The translations under genes were made by a program, and so were the position numbers. From Vibrio maritimus (lineage in GTDB: Bacteria > Pseudomonadota > Gammaproteobacteria > Enterobacterales > Vibrionaceae), in assembly GCA_003263775.1 (NCBI GenBank), contig JYJJ01000037.1:108780-172779 (forward strand): a DNA stretch of 64,000 nucleotides, read 5' to 3'. Each line of letters starts with the position of its first letter. Within the stretch, counting starts at the first letter, position 1. Below the pieces are notes generated by a model. It did no database searches. It was given only the letters and a program-made list of their open reading frames with translations, and was not told where the DNA came from. Positions 37,454 through 47,202 of this stretch are shown here, one piece after another.

Positions 37454-38471
37454 CAATAACGGCCTACATTTGCCGTTTGTTGAACTCATGGATGAGGTCA
37501 ATAGCCATATTATAGACCAACAGCACGTCACCAAATCCATGGTTATCGCTTTACTGACAGGTGGACACGTACTGCTTGAAGGGCTGCCTGGAACAGCGAA
37601 AACTCGTGCGGTAAAAAGGTTGTCCGAGGCGTTAGGCCTGTCGTTCAGTCGAGTGCAGTTTACGCCTGATCTATTGCCTTCCGATATTATTGGCTCGCAA
37701 ATCTATCAACATGAAACTGGCTCACTCTCTTTTCAACCGGGGCCAATTTTTAACTCGATTGTTTTGGCAGATGAAGTAAACCGTTCACCAGCTAAGGTGC
37801 AGGCTGCTTTATTGGAGGCAATGGCAGAGGGGACAGTCACTGTTGCTGGGGAATCTATATCACTGCCTGAACCTTTTATGGTGTTGGCGACTCAGAACCC
37901 AATCGAGCAAGAGGGCACCTATCCATTACCAGAAGCGCAAATGGATCGCTTTGTCATGAAGGTCTCTGTGGAATACCCGAATGCTGAAGCGGAGATGGAC
38001 ATTATTCGCCTAGTTCGAAATGAAGACCAAGCGGGTAACAATGAAGACTCGCAACAGCGCCAAGGGAAGCAGGAATGGACGACCAATGAAGTCAATTGGC
38101 ACCAGTGTTACCCCGAAGACACTTTGCTGAAGGCTAGGCAAGCGGTAAACACTATCTATGTGTCGGATGTGATCGATCGCTATCTGGTAGACATTGTTAT
38201 CGCAACTCGTTACCCAACACAATATGAACACAGCAAGCTGGCGACTTGGATAGACAGCGGTGTTAGCCCAAGGGCGTCGATTGCACTCGACCGATGCAGT
38301 CGAGCGCACGCGTTTATCGCAGGTCGCAATTTTGTATCCCCGGACGATGTGAGGGCGGTTGCGCCGTTCATTTTAGGCCATCGGGTCACACTGAGTTTTG
38401 ATGCTATTGCCGATGGCATCACTCCCCAGGACGTTATTGATGAGCTGTTATTTCAGGTCTCTGTAGGTTAG
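37437..38471 (+). CDS. MoxR-family AAA+ ATPase
   Basis: A 344-residue AAA+ chaperone of the MoxR group. The Walker A is GLPGTAKTRAVK, the Walker B region is SIVLADEVNRSPAK, sensor 1 lies in VLATQNPIEQEGTYPLPEAQ, and sensor 2 in the LGHRVTLSFDA area. MoxR ATPases work with VWA-domain proteins to activate or assemble partner complexes. Here DUF58, DUF4381, two VWA proteins and a BatD-like protein follow directly, the standard order. Overlapping and near-touching genes show one operon with the sulfatase maturase. Confidence 0.92.
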   Translation: MKTINNNNGLHLPFVELMDEVNSHIIDQQHVTKSMVIALLTGGHVLLEGLPGTAKTRAVKRLSEALGLSFSRVQFTPDLLPSDIIGSQIYQHETGSLSFQPGPIFNSIVLADEVNRSPAKVQAALLEAMAEGTVTVAGESISLPEPFMVLATQNPIEQEGTYPLPEAQMDRFVMKVSVEYPNAEAEMDIIRLVRNEDQAGNNEDSQQRQGKQEWTTNEVNWHQCYPEDTLLKARQAVNTIYVSDVIDRYLVDIVIATRYPTQYEHSKLATWIDSGVSPRASIALDRCSRAHAFIAGRNFVSPDDVRAVAPFILGHRVTLSFDAIADGITPQDVIDELLFQVSVG

Positions 38472-38476
38472 TTGAA

Positions 38477-39439
38477 ATGACAAAACAGATTGACCCCAGA
38501 GTCGCGGTATCTGTAAGCGATTTAATGGCAACAAAGTCAGGTCTTGGCGCATTTTCGCTGCCGCCTTCTCGCCGAATTGCAAGTCGCCTATCGGGTGGTC
38601 ACGCATCCGCTTTCAAAGGCAGAGGGCTGGATTTTGAAGAGTTTCGTCAATATCAACCGGGCGATGATGTGCGTGCTATGGACTGGTTGGTCACTATGAA
38701 AACAGACCAACCGCATGTTCGAGTGTTTCAAGAAGAGAAAGATCGTTCGGTAGTATTCTGTATTGACCAGAGCCGTCAGATGTTTTTCTCGACAGTGGAT
38801 ACGATGAAATCTGTGGTTGCGGCTCAGGTAATGGCAGCCTGCAGCTGGCAGGTATTAAGACAAGGGGATCGCGTTGGTGCCCTTGTCTTTGATGATCATT
38901 CAGCGAATTGGTTTCCAGCCAAACGCGCGCAAAGTCAATTGCTGCATGTTTTCCGTGCATTAGAACAGCGTGGTAACAATCTGTTAGAAAAGCGCAGCAG
39001 TGGGCGTACTACGGAGACTCATCACCCTTTAAATCACGCATTGCACCGTATGTCACTTCAAAATACCAAAGGTGCGCTCATCGTCCTGATTAGTGATTTC
39101 TCGAACTTCAATTCTCATAGTATCCGCAGAGTGACGCAGTTAAAAAAACATAATGAGTTGATGTGTGTGGCTGTTCAGGACCCTATGGAGCAGGAGCTGG
39201 TGGTGGATGAGCCGCTTTGTCTTAGCGATGGAGAGTATCAAGTTGCGGTAGATCCTTCATTTAATACCAAGCTCAACCGCTACAACTCTGGTGTTCAGAA
39301 ACATCAGCAGATGGTGAAAGCGCGATTACAGTCGATGGGTGTTCCTTACCTAGAACTTGATACTTCAGGCGAACACTTGTCCCAGCTCAGAAATCAGCTA
39401 ATAGGAAGGGAAAATGTCAAAAAACAATATAATGCTTAA
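38477..39439 (+). CDS. DUF58 protein, MoxR partner
   Basis: A 320-residue protein with the DUF58 core GRGLDFEEFRQYQPGDDVRAMDW near residues 55-78. A VWA-like fold follows, where the MIDAS start reads VFCIDQSRQM (D-x-S form partly kept). DUF58 proteins bind MoxR ATPases. It overlaps the next gene by 26 bases. Confidence 0.88.
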   Translation: MTKQIDPRVAVSVSDLMATKSGLGAFSLPPSRRIASRLSGGHASAFKGRGLDFEEFRQYQPGDDVRAMDWLVTMKTDQPHVRVFQEEKDRSVVFCIDQSRQMFFSTVDTMKSVVAAQVMAACSWQVLRQGDRVGALVFDDHSANWFPAKRAQSQLLHVFRALEQRGNNLLEKRSSGRTTETHHPLNHALHRMSLQNTKGALIVLISDFSNFNSHSIRRVTQLKKHNELMCVAVQDPMEQELVVDEPLCLSDGEYQVAVDPSFNTKLNRYNSGVQKHQQMVKARLQSMGVPYLELDTSGEHLSQLRNQLIGRENVKKQYNA

Positions 39440-39890
39440 CGCTCTCATTGAACCTACGATCCCTGAACCCGTTGGGTTTTATCCAGAGACTATTGGCTGG
39501 AAGTTAAGCTTGCTCGTTTTACTGTTAATTAGCTCAGTGTGGTTAGTTCGATGGGTACACCGTTATCGTACCAACCGCTATCGAAGAATTGCACTTAAAG
39601 CCATTTCTGCGTTATCTAAAAGTCATGCTGGTAATTATCTTATCGCTTTAAATAGCGTTTTAAAGCAAGTGGCTTGCCATCGTTATCCCTACTCTGGCGT
39701 CGCATCATTGCATGGTGAACAGTGGCTGTCGTTTTTGGGTACGAAAAGCACGGAGCTTGAATTCGCGAGTACGGTTGCGTATCGATGGCAGCACTCGCTA
39801 TACATTGCAAATAGCCAAGAAAGTTGGACGGCCACAGAGTTAGCGAAACTTGAATCACTGGTGTGTGATTGGATTAAAAACCATCACTAG
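39414..39890 (+). CDS. DUF4381 membrane protein
   Basis: A 158-residue protein with one membrane helix near residues 28-45 (KLSLLVLLLISSVWLVRWV) followed by a basic segment and a helical cytosolic domain with a WLSFLG motif. This is the DUF4381 pattern regularly found between DUF58 and VWA genes in Bat clusters. It overlaps the DUF58 gene. Confidence 0.85.
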   Translation: MSKNNIMLNALIEPTIPEPVGFYPETIGWKLSLLVLLLISSVWLVRWVHRYRTNRYRRIALKAISALSKSHAGNYLIALNSVLKQVACHRYPYSGVASLHGEQWLSFLGTKSTELEFASTVAYRWQHSLYIANSQESWTATELAKLESLVCDWIKNHH

Positions 39891-39898
39891 GAGAAGAG

Positions 39899-40921
39899 AT
39901 GCTCGAATTGGAACACCCATGGTGGCTGTTGCTCCTTCCACTACCGTACATTATCTACCGATGGGCGCCGGGGTATCAGACTCACAGTGTCGCGATCGCT
40001 GCGCCGTTTTTTGGTCGCTTAGTTGCTGCACTAGATATTAAGGCGACGAAAGGGGCGATTCGTTTACGACCGAGCCGCTGGCAGAGAATATCATTGCTGG
40101 TCACTTGGTTACTGTTAGTACTCGCTGCGTGCAAACCTATGTGGCTGGACACTCCACAAACCCATCAATTAACGGGGCGTGATCTAATGTTGGTGGTGGA
40201 CCTGTCTGGGTCAATGTCGGAGACGGATTTTGTCGATCATGAAGGCCAACCTCAATCGCGACTAAAGGCAGCGAAATCGGTACTTGCTCGTTTTAGTGAG
40301 CAAAGAGACGGTGACCGATTGGGTTTAATATTGTTCGGTGATACTGCTTATCTTCAATCTCCATTTACCGCTGATCACAAAGCATGGTTAACTCTGCTCG
40401 AACAAGCCGATGTTGGCATGGCGGGTGAGAGCACCCACTTGGGTGATGCCGTAGGGTTAGCGATCAAAACCTATCAAGACAATAAGTCGAACTCGGCTAC
40501 AGATAAGGTTGTGATCGTGTTAACCGATGGCAACGACACCAATAGTCTGGTTCCTCCTATCGATGCTGCTAAAGTGGCGAATGCATTTGGCATTCGTCTT
40601 TATATGGTAGCGATGGGAAGCCCTAATACAGCAGGGGATCAAGCCATCGATTTTGAAACCATTGAAAAGATGGCTCAGTTAACGGGAGGAAAAGCATACC
40701 TTGCCATGTCTCCTGATGATCTGAATCGGATTTATCAGACCATCTCCACTCTAGAGCCAAAGCAATATCAAAGTTTTACCTATCAACCGAAAAGAAGCTT
40801 ACACTACTTACCCGTCTTGCTAGCGCTGATGAATCACCTGTTGTTCATGTCTTATCGATGGTTCAAGCATTATGGCGGCCGTCGCTATAGCGTCGGCAGT
40901 ATTGGGAGTGGTCGAGGATGA
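39899..40921 (+). CDS. VWA-domain membrane protein (BatA-like)
   Basis: A 340-residue protein with N-terminal membrane segments, an intact MIDAS metal site (VVDLSGSMSETDF, later TDGNDT) and a C-terminal membrane helix (LHYLPVLLALMNHLLFM). BatA-type proteins sit in the inner membrane with the VWA domain in the periplasm. It overlaps the next gene by four bases (ATGA). Confidence 0.9.
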   Translation: MLELEHPWWLLLLPLPYIIYRWAPGYQTHSVAIAAPFFGRLVAALDIKATKGAIRLRPSRWQRISLLVTWLLLVLAACKPMWLDTPQTHQLTGRDLMLVVDLSGSMSETDFVDHEGQPQSRLKAAKSVLARFSEQRDGDRLGLILFGDTAYLQSPFTADHKAWLTLLEQADVGMAGESTHLGDAVGLAIKTYQDNKSNSATDKVVIVLTDGNDTNSLVPPIDAAKVANAFGIRLYMVAMGSPNTAGDQAIDFETIEKMAQLTGGKAYLAMSPDDLNRIYQTISTLEPKQYQSFTYQPKRSLHYLPVLLALMNHLLFMSYRWFKHYGGRRYSVGSIGSGRG

Positions 40922-42561
40922 ACACAGAGCTGTTTCTAGACCAATTTCATTTCCTCAGGCCGTATTGGCTCCTGCTCATAATCCCATTCTTCGCTGCCAT
41001 TTACTGGCGTTGGAAGAGCGAACAGCAGGTAACGGGATGGAGTCAGCGTCTGCCAGACCATTTAAGACAGGCGTTATTGGTTCACGAAAAAACATGGCGA
41101 AAAAACTTACCTTTAAAGGGCTTGGCTGTCGTTGCTATCATTGCGATAGTCATTGCTGCGGGCCCGAGTTGGTATCGTCAAGCTTCACCATTTGCGGAAG
41201 ATGGAGCGCCTTTAGTTGTGGTATTGGATGTCTCAAGTTCCATGGAGCAAACCGATGTTGCACCAAGCCGTTTGTTCATTGCGAAGCAAAAAATACTGCG
41301 ATTGCTTGAACAGAGAAATCAGGGAAAAGTATCGCTGGTGGTCTTCTCAGGAAGCGCACATTTGGCGATGCCACCAACGCAAGATCTCGCCGTATTTAGG
41401 CCGCTATTGAATGCGATTAAGCCTGAGATCATGCCAAGAGAAGGTAAGTTCGCAGAATATGCATTGAGCACGGTGGATTCTGTGCTGTTCTCCTCACCAT
41501 TGCCAGGCTCAGTGTTGCTGATTACTGATGACTTAAGTGATATCGCGGTGGCAGAGTTTCAGCGTTATTTTTCGACGAACCATCACCAACTTTTGATTTG
41601 GGGCGCAGGTAAAACGCAGCGACAAACTCCATTTCCTCTACAAGAACAAAAGCTATCATCTTTGACTAAAGCCGTGTCGGGAGAGTGGGTGCCATTTAGT
41701 GTTGATCACAGTGATGTCGACACATTGTTGGCACTAATTGCCGAGCATGCGAAGTTCAGCGGTGGAGTAACACAGCCTTGGTTTGATTCGGGTTACAGCT
41801 TGCTGGCTCCCTTGATGTTGCTGTACTTATTTTGGTTCCGCCGAGGTTGGTTAGTGCAGTGGAGTGTCGTTATCGTGGTCGTCAGCTGTGCGGGCTATAG
41901 TAGTAACAGTTATGCCTCATCGATGGAATGGCTAGATGTTTGGCTAACAAAAGACCAACAGGGTCAACGGCTGTTTGATCAGCAGCAATACGACAGAGCA
42001 GCAAATGCATTTCAGGCGCCATACCGAAAAGCAACAGCGTACTATCTGTCGGGAGACTATGTAAGTGCGCAACAATACTACCTGAGAGTCGATACCGTAA
42101 ACGCGCGTTTAGGCGCCGCCGCATCGCTGGCTCATCAACGTGAATACATAGCGGCACGTCAGCTGTATAGAGAGATCCTACTCGAAGCCCCAGGCAACGA
42201 AACCGCCTTGCATAACCTTAAATTGATGGAAGCCATCATTAAGCACATCAATGAATTTTCAGAGGGCCAGTTCAATAGCGGTGAAATGGAGAGTAGCCAA
42301 GAGTTAGGTGATCAACCTCAAACCGCCGAAGGTGTCACTCAGGAGTTAGATCCTACATTAATTAAAGAACAAAAGCTGACGGCGGAACAGCTGTTAAGCA
42401 ATGCAGATGCCCATGAAAAGTGGATGAAGCGAGTTGGCAGTGATTTAAGTGTTTTTGTGGCCTACAAGTTTCAGCGGCAACTCGAGCTAGGGCATGCCAC
42501 ACAGAAACTCGTCATAGAAAAAGGCGGAATTCATCGCTCAGAACAACAGGAGACTAACTAG
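40918..42561 (+). CDS. VWA-TPR protein (BatB/BatC-like fusion)
   Basis: A 547-residue protein. N-terminal membrane helices lead to a VWA domain with MIDAS VLDVSSSMEQ. Another membrane helix pair near residue 300 follows, then a TPR region (DQQQYDRAANAFQAPYRKATAYYLSGDYVSAQQYY). The C-terminal tail is acidic. It corresponds to BatB and BatC joined in one chain, a common arrangement in proteobacteria. Confidence 0.9.
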   Translation: MNTELFLDQFHFLRPYWLLLIIPFFAAIYWRWKSEQQVTGWSQRLPDHLRQALLVHEKTWRKNLPLKGLAVVAIIAIVIAAGPSWYRQASPFAEDGAPLVVVLDVSSSMEQTDVAPSRLFIAKQKILRLLEQRNQGKVSLVVFSGSAHLAMPPTQDLAVFRPLLNAIKPEIMPREGKFAEYALSTVDSVLFSSPLPGSVLLITDDLSDIAVAEFQRYFSTNHHQLLIWGAGKTQRQTPFPLQEQKLSSLTKAVSGEWVPFSVDHSDVDTLLALIAEHAKFSGGVTQPWFDSGYSLLAPLMLLYLFWFRRGWLVQWSVVIVVVSCAGYSSNSYASSMEWLDVWLTKDQQGQRLFDQQQYDRAANAFQAPYRKATAYYLSGDYVSAQQYYLRVDTVNARLGAAASLAHQREYIAARQLYREILLEAPGNETALHNLKLMEAIIKHINEFSEGQFNSGEMESSQELGDQPQTAEGVTQELDPTLIKEQKLTAEQLLSNADAHEKWMKRVGSDLSVFVAYKFQRQLELGHATQKLVIEKGGIHRSEQQETN

Positions 42562-43776
42562 ATGAGGAATGTACGTCTCCTATTCGTGCTAATGCTGATG
42601 GTGTTAGCGCCATTGCAGTCATTTGCGAGCGATTTGGCAAGGTTACAGCAGCAGGGGAGAGTGTCAGTGACCGCGTCTGTTGATAAGGCTAAAAATATTG
42701 CCCTTCACCAACAGGTTACATTGACTATCGAAGTTGCCACCGACACATGGTTTACCAAAGGCACCAAAATACACTACTTCGACGTCGACAACGCTTTGAT
42801 CGCAAACCGGAGCGCGTTTGCGGTCAACACCACAGAGCGTCGACACGGAAAAACTTATGCCATTCAGCAGTGGGAAGTGGTGCTGTATCCGCTGGCCACG
42901 GGCGAGCTTGTCGTTCCAAGTATTACGGTTCACTTGCAGGTGAAAGGTGATGGCTCTGACGTCGCAGGCTACTTAGTCACTCGTCCGCTTAAAATAAGAG
43001 TCAACAAACCGTCTGCGTTGATGAATCCAGATAACCCTTGGATGGTGAGCCCTTCAGTGAAGCTAAACCAACATTGGTCAACAGTATCGTTAAGTATCGA
43101 ATCCTTCAGTGTAGGAGATGCTCTGGAGCGCACCGTGAGCTTGGAAGTGCAGGACAACAGCATCATGTTATTGCCTGAGTTGGTTAGCAAGTCACTAGGC
43201 GAGTACCAGCAGTATGTTCAAACAATAGAAAAAAAGGACCAAGCAAACCGCGGTGAATACATCGCTTTGTTAACACAGCAAGTGACCTACGTATTCGACC
43301 AGCCCGGTCAATTTGTCCTTCCCAGCATTGAAGTCTACCAGTGGAACCCTGCAACACAGAGTATGGAGCTACGCAGACTTCAGGGAGAAACCGTCACTAT
43401 CAAGCATACATTTAAAAGCTTTGTGCGGACTTATTGGCTCCATCTAGGTTCTGCGTTAGCGGTATTGTGCTTGGCCTTGATTTCGGCTTATCACTTACGA
43501 AGGAAATATAACCAGGCGAAGCAGCAACAAACGTTGCCACTGTTTTGGCTGTTTGTGCTGGCCCTGCACGAACGCGATGACATTAGATTGGAAAACCTTA
43601 TTTGTCGCAAATTGCTGAAAAAACGATGTTATGAGTTATCTACAGGCAATAACGACGCCCGTTATCAAAACTTAGTTGGGCGACTCACGAGGCGGTACTC
43701 AGAAGCGTATTCGGTAACAGATAGGCTGTTACGAAGAGAGTGGCTGGTTATTTGGATTCTGGTAAACCGAGCGTAA
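42562..43776 (+). CDS. BatD-like protein
   Basis: A 404-residue protein with signal peptide (PLQSFASD). Beta-sandwich segments typical of BatD follow (VSVTASVDKAKNIALHQQVTLTIEV; GELVVPSITV), with a membrane helix near residue 300 and a cytosolic tail. It is the last gene of the operon. The cluster resembles Bat systems thought to handle envelope protein assembly or stress, but its target is unknown. Confidence 0.85.
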   Translation: MRNVRLLFVLMLMVLAPLQSFASDLARLQQQGRVSVTASVDKAKNIALHQQVTLTIEVATDTWFTKGTKIHYFDVDNALIANRSAFAVNTTERRHGKTYAIQQWEVVLYPLATGELVVPSITVHLQVKGDGSDVAGYLVTRPLKIRVNKPSALMNPDNPWMVSPSVKLNQHWSTVSLSIESFSVGDALERTVSLEVQDNSIMLLPELVSKSLGEYQQYVQTIEKKDQANRGEYIALLTQQVTYVFDQPGQFVLPSIEVYQWNPATQSMELRRLQGETVTIKHTFKSFVRTYWLHLGSALAVLCLALISAYHLRRKYNQAKQQQTLPLFWLFVLALHERDDIRLENLICRKLLKKRCYELSTGNNDARYQNLVGRLTRRYSEAYSVTDRLLRREWLVIWILVNRA

Positions 43777-43787
43777 TGTTTGGCTTC

Positions 43788-43814
43788 CCTGCGAGAGAAA
43801 ACGCTCTCGCAGGG
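43788..43814. terminator. Hairpin between convergent genes
   Basis: CCCTGCGAGAG and CTCTCGCAGGG form an 11-bp perfect stem. Neither side has a T-run, so it may act as a barrier or a weak bidirectional terminator. Confidence 0.5.
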
Positions 43815-43825
43815 CAATCTAAAAC

Positions 43826-45307
43826 TTACAAGTAGCGGCTTTTCAAATGTGATTGGAAGTGCGCTGCATTCAGTGTTTCACCTGTTGCTTGCTTCACGAG
43901 TTCTTCTGTTGATAGTGAGCTACCTTTTGACCAAATATTGTCACTTAACCAAGTGAAAATTGAGTTTAGGTTACCGCTGTTAATCGATTCATCGACATTA
44001 ACGGTTTGCTTCATCGCAGCCATAAACTGAGCAGCATACATCGCGCCAAGCGTGTAGGACGGGAAGTAACCGAAGGCGCCATCTGTCCAGTGAATGTCTT
44101 GCATACAGCCATCTTTGTAGTTGCCTTTCGTCGATAAACCCAGGTACTGCTGCATTTTTTGATCCCAAAGTTCAGGGATATCTTTGTATGAAATCTTGCC
44201 GTTCATAAGATCACGTTCAACTTCATAGCGCAGGATAACGTGAGCGGGGTAGGTAAGCTCATCTGCGTCGACGCGGATATAGCCCGGCTGAACTCGAGTA
44301 TAAATCTTTTGCAGGTTACTTGGCTCAAACACCTTTGCATCATTGGAAGCAAAATGCTTTTGTGCCAAAGGTGATAGATGGTGAATAAAACCGTCACTTC
44401 GACCTAACTGCATTTCAAAAAACAGTGATTGAGATTCATGAATACCCATTGAGCGCGCTTCACCAACTGGCAAGCCAGCGAAAGCCGTTGGTAAGCCTTG
44501 TTCGTAGCGAGCATGTCCTGTTTCGTGAACAATACCCATTAAAGACTGTACGAAATCAGATTCATCATATCTGGTCGTTATACGAACGTCTTGCGGTACC
44601 CCGCCACAGAATGGGTGTGAGCTAATATCAAGGCGGCCGTGCTCAAAATCAAAGTTAAGAAGCTTCATGACTTCTAAGCCGAGCGCGTTTTGCTGAGCGG
44701 TGGAGTAACTTTCTTTTGTGGTATAAACCGATTCAGACTTTTGCTTTTCAATGACTTGTTGGGTCAGATCTGGCAACCATGAAATAAGGTCGCCAAATAA
44801 AGAATCGAGTTGAGCGGAGTTCACCCCTGGCTCATAGATATCAAGCATCGCGTCGTAAGGCGTTAGGCCAGCTTGTTCTGCGCGAATTTGAGCTTCTTGC
44901 TGAGATAGGTTCACAACTTCTTCGAAGTTAGAGCAAAAGCCGCTCCAGTCGTTTTCGCCGCGCTGAGTACGCCATGCGTGCTCACACTTGGAGCCAGCGA
45001 GTGATTTAGCTTTGACAAGATCTTCAGGGACTACTGTCGTTAAACGCCACTGTCGTTTCATTTCAGAAAGACTGGCACTTTGCATTGCATCGAGTGATTC
45101 AGATTCTGCTTTATCAAGCCATTCACCGAGCTGTGGTGCGGTAGAAAGTTGGTGAATGTGTAAAGATAGCTGCGCCATCGCCTCTGAGCGAGCTTGATTA
45201 CCACCAGAGGGCATCATCGCTGCGGCGTCCCAGCCACAAATAGCCGAAAGATGGCCAAAATTAGCAATCGTTTTATAGTGTTCAACCAGTTTATTGTAGT
45301 ATTCCAT
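43826..45307 (-). CDS. M32-family metallocarboxypeptidase (carboxypeptidase Taq)
   Basis: Removes C-terminal residues from peptides. A 493-residue soluble protein with the zinc motif HETGH (in GIVHETGHARYEQGL), the conserved HPFCGG segment, the GIHESQSLFFE motif, and DELTYPAHVILRYEVER. All are diagnostic of family M32. Length is normal for the family (about 490-500). It is monocistronic with no export signal, so it is cytosolic. Confidence 0.95.
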   Translation of the reverse strand: MEYYNKLVEHYKTIANFGHLSAICGWDAAAMMPSGGNQARSEAMAQLSLHIHQLSTAPQLGEWLDKAESESLDAMQSASLSEMKRQWRLTTVVPEDLVKAKSLAGSKCEHAWRTQRGENDWSGFCSNFEEVVNLSQQEAQIRAEQAGLTPYDAMLDIYEPGVNSAQLDSLFGDLISWLPDLTQQVIEKQKSESVYTTKESYSTAQQNALGLEVMKLLNFDFEHGRLDISSHPFCGGVPQDVRITTRYDESDFVQSLMGIVHETGHARYEQGLPTAFAGLPVGEARSMGIHESQSLFFEMQLGRSDGFIHHLSPLAQKHFASNDAKVFEPSNLQKIYTRVQPGYIRVDADELTYPAHVILRYEVERDLMNGKISYKDIPELWDQKMQQYLGLSTKGNYKDGCMQDIHWTDGAFGYFPSYTLGAMYAAQFMAAMKQTVNVDESINSGNLNSIFTWLSDNIWSKGSSLSTEELVKQATGETLNAAHFQSHLKSRYL

Positions 45308-45457
45308 GTCTGTGACCTATCGTATGAACGAGGGCTATACGTTAACATTAACAATGAGTTGCGAAAAGGTTAATGCTATACACGTCTAAAAGACATTCGC
45401 TTTTTGCGGCGAGTTAAAGCAGAATCAGGTAATTGTCCTAGAACACAGTTATTAAGT

Positions 45458-46093
45458 ATGCACATTCAAAACTTCGAAGCGTTTATTGTCGCCATCACTA
45501 TCCTCACATTAACTCCTGGACTGGACACTGCGTTGGTGATTCGAAACACAACACGTGGTGGATTCCGAGATGGTGCTGTCACGAGCTTAGGGATCTGTAT
45601 GGGGTTGTTTGTCCATGCAACGTTTTCAGCACTGGGCATTTCGGTTGTTTTAACTCAATCTGCAGAGCTGTTTTCATTAGTTAAAGGGATTGGTGCGGCC
45701 TATCTAATTTGGCTAGGACTTTCTAGTTTGCGTTCACTTAAACAGGCCTCTTCTTTGGCTGTCGAACAATCGGTAGTGAACAAAGTTTCGGGAAGACGCT
45801 CGCTTCGTGAAGGTTTCCTGTCTAATGTTCTAAACCCTAAAACCGCTGTGTTTTATCTTGCCTTCCTCCCACAATTTATTAATCCAGAATACTCGCCATT
45901 CGCACAATCGATGCTAATGGCGACGATCCATTTTGTTATTGCTATGCTTTGGCAGTGCGGTTTGTCTGGGATGTTAAATTCGGCTAAGTCTCTGTTAAAG
46001 AGTGCGAAATTTACGAAATGGATGGAGGCGACTACGGGCGTCGTTTTGATTGGACTGGGCGTGAAGCTGTTGATGGAGGAGCCTGCGGTCTAA
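45458..46093 (+). CDS. LysE/RhtB-family amino-acid exporter
   Basis: About 211 residues with six membrane helices. Family motifs near the N-terminus are TLTPGLDTALVIRNT and GGFRDGAVTSLGICMGL; the later NVLNPKTAVFYLAFLPQFI is also typical. ATG at 45458 (MHIQNFEAF) fits the family start; the open frame extends 54 bases upstream without a good ribosome-binding site. Probable efflux of an amino acid or homoserine-like compound. Confidence 0.9.
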   Translation: MHIQNFEAFIVAITILTLTPGLDTALVIRNTTRGGFRDGAVTSLGICMGLFVHATFSALGISVVLTQSAELFSLVKGIGAAYLIWLGLSSLRSLKQASSLAVEQSVVNKVSGRRSLREGFLSNVLNPKTAVFYLAFLPQFINPEYSPFAQSMLMATIHFVIAMLWQCGLSGMLNSAKSLLKSAKFTKWMEATTGVVLIGLGVKLLMEEPAV

Positions 46094-46107
46094 TCAGGCT
46101 CTAATTT

Positions 46108-46374
46108 TTAACTTGAACGAGTTTCGATTGCTCTTTGCAGTGAGCGCTGGGTGGAATTCAACTTGTGAACGGTGACTGACGATGCTTTTAATATGTATCG
46201 ATCAAAGCACTGATAATACTCTGCTCCATCGTTAAGCTGTTTGCAAAAATCACGCGCTTGCTGGTTATGGTAGTGGAGATCTGCTTCTGACGCGAACTCG
46301 TTATGAGTGGCGCAGCCAGACAAAGTTAAAAGTAAACTTGCAGCTAGAGCGAAAGTAACAGGGGTTCTAATCAT
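46108..46374 (-). CDS. Small lipoprotein, unknown function
   Basis: About 88 residues. A lipobox LTLSGC ends the signal peptide, then a helical mature part with two further cysteines (DFCKQL, YYQCFD). ATG chosen at 46374 (MIRTPVTFALAAS). No family recognised. Confidence 0.7.
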   Translation of the reverse strand: MIRTPVTFALAASLLLTLSGCATHNEFASEADLHYHNQQARDFCKQLNDGAEYYQCFDRYILKASSVTVHKLNSTQRSLQRAIETRSS

Positions 46375-46456
46375 CGTGGTCCGGTAGTCGTTCAACATTT
46401 ATCGCATAGTAGCGATTCAATGAGAATTTAGTTGCCTTTTTGCGCCACAAGTTCCA

Positions 46457-47202
46457 TTAGAGTTTCAATTTTTTTAGCCATTGATACAAATAGTCGGCAA
46501 GCTCGTTGGGTGAGTCGGCCGGTAGATCATGAGCATCACTATAAAATGAACGATGGTGGACATTCCAACTATTGGCGACAGCTTGTCCGGCTCGGCTACG
46601 CACCAACTTATCATGCTTACTGGTAATGACCTGAGTAGGACAGGGTGGAGGCTGACTCGGGCCGACAAACCTAGCTGCTGCTATCAACTGACGCAGCGCA
46701 TTGCTAAACCGGACCGGATGCTTACTGTTTAGGCAAGGTGGTAGGCCAAAATACTCGGGTTAATGACATGATCTGGAAAAGTGACATCGAGAATCGCTTT
46801 TTCAAAGCTATCTCGACCGCGAAGCCTGGCGCTCAGAAGTTTTGGAACGGCTCGGAGATTAAAACGTTCTTGGATTGGACTGTATCGGGCAAAGCTTGGA
46901 TTAATGAGCGTTAAACTGGCAACCTTATTGCTATCTAGGTGCGCCCAATGAGAAGCCAACATAGATCCCATGGATATGGCGACCACGTGATAACGTTCGA
47001 TTTGTTGGGGAATTTGTTCGAGCAAAGGGTCAAGCATCTGCTCAATTCTCATCGGGCTGGTCTGGTGATACAAACAGCCATTGCCCGGCACATTGGGCGT
47101 TATGACCAATAGCTCGTCATCCAGCGTTTTAATGCCTCCACCATTAAATGCCAGTGACCCGCTTCACGTAATAAACCTCTCACTAAGACGATGGGTACCA
47201 TA
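46457..47202 (-). CDS. Alpha/beta hydrolase, two apparent frameshifts
   Basis: About 248 residues reading as a small alpha/beta hydrolase: oxyanion region VPIVLVRGLLREAGHW, nucleophile elbow AISMGSM (Ser), acid in SKHDKLV and His in DAHDLPAD. Breaks: 47127-47130 (one A missing, ALK then TLDDELLVITPNVPG) and about 46731 (HLA then LNSKHPVRF). It overlaps the end of the peptidase gene upstream by 20 bases, so they are coupled. A BioH-like carboxylesterase role is possible but unproven; no biotin genes are nearby. Confidence 0.7.
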
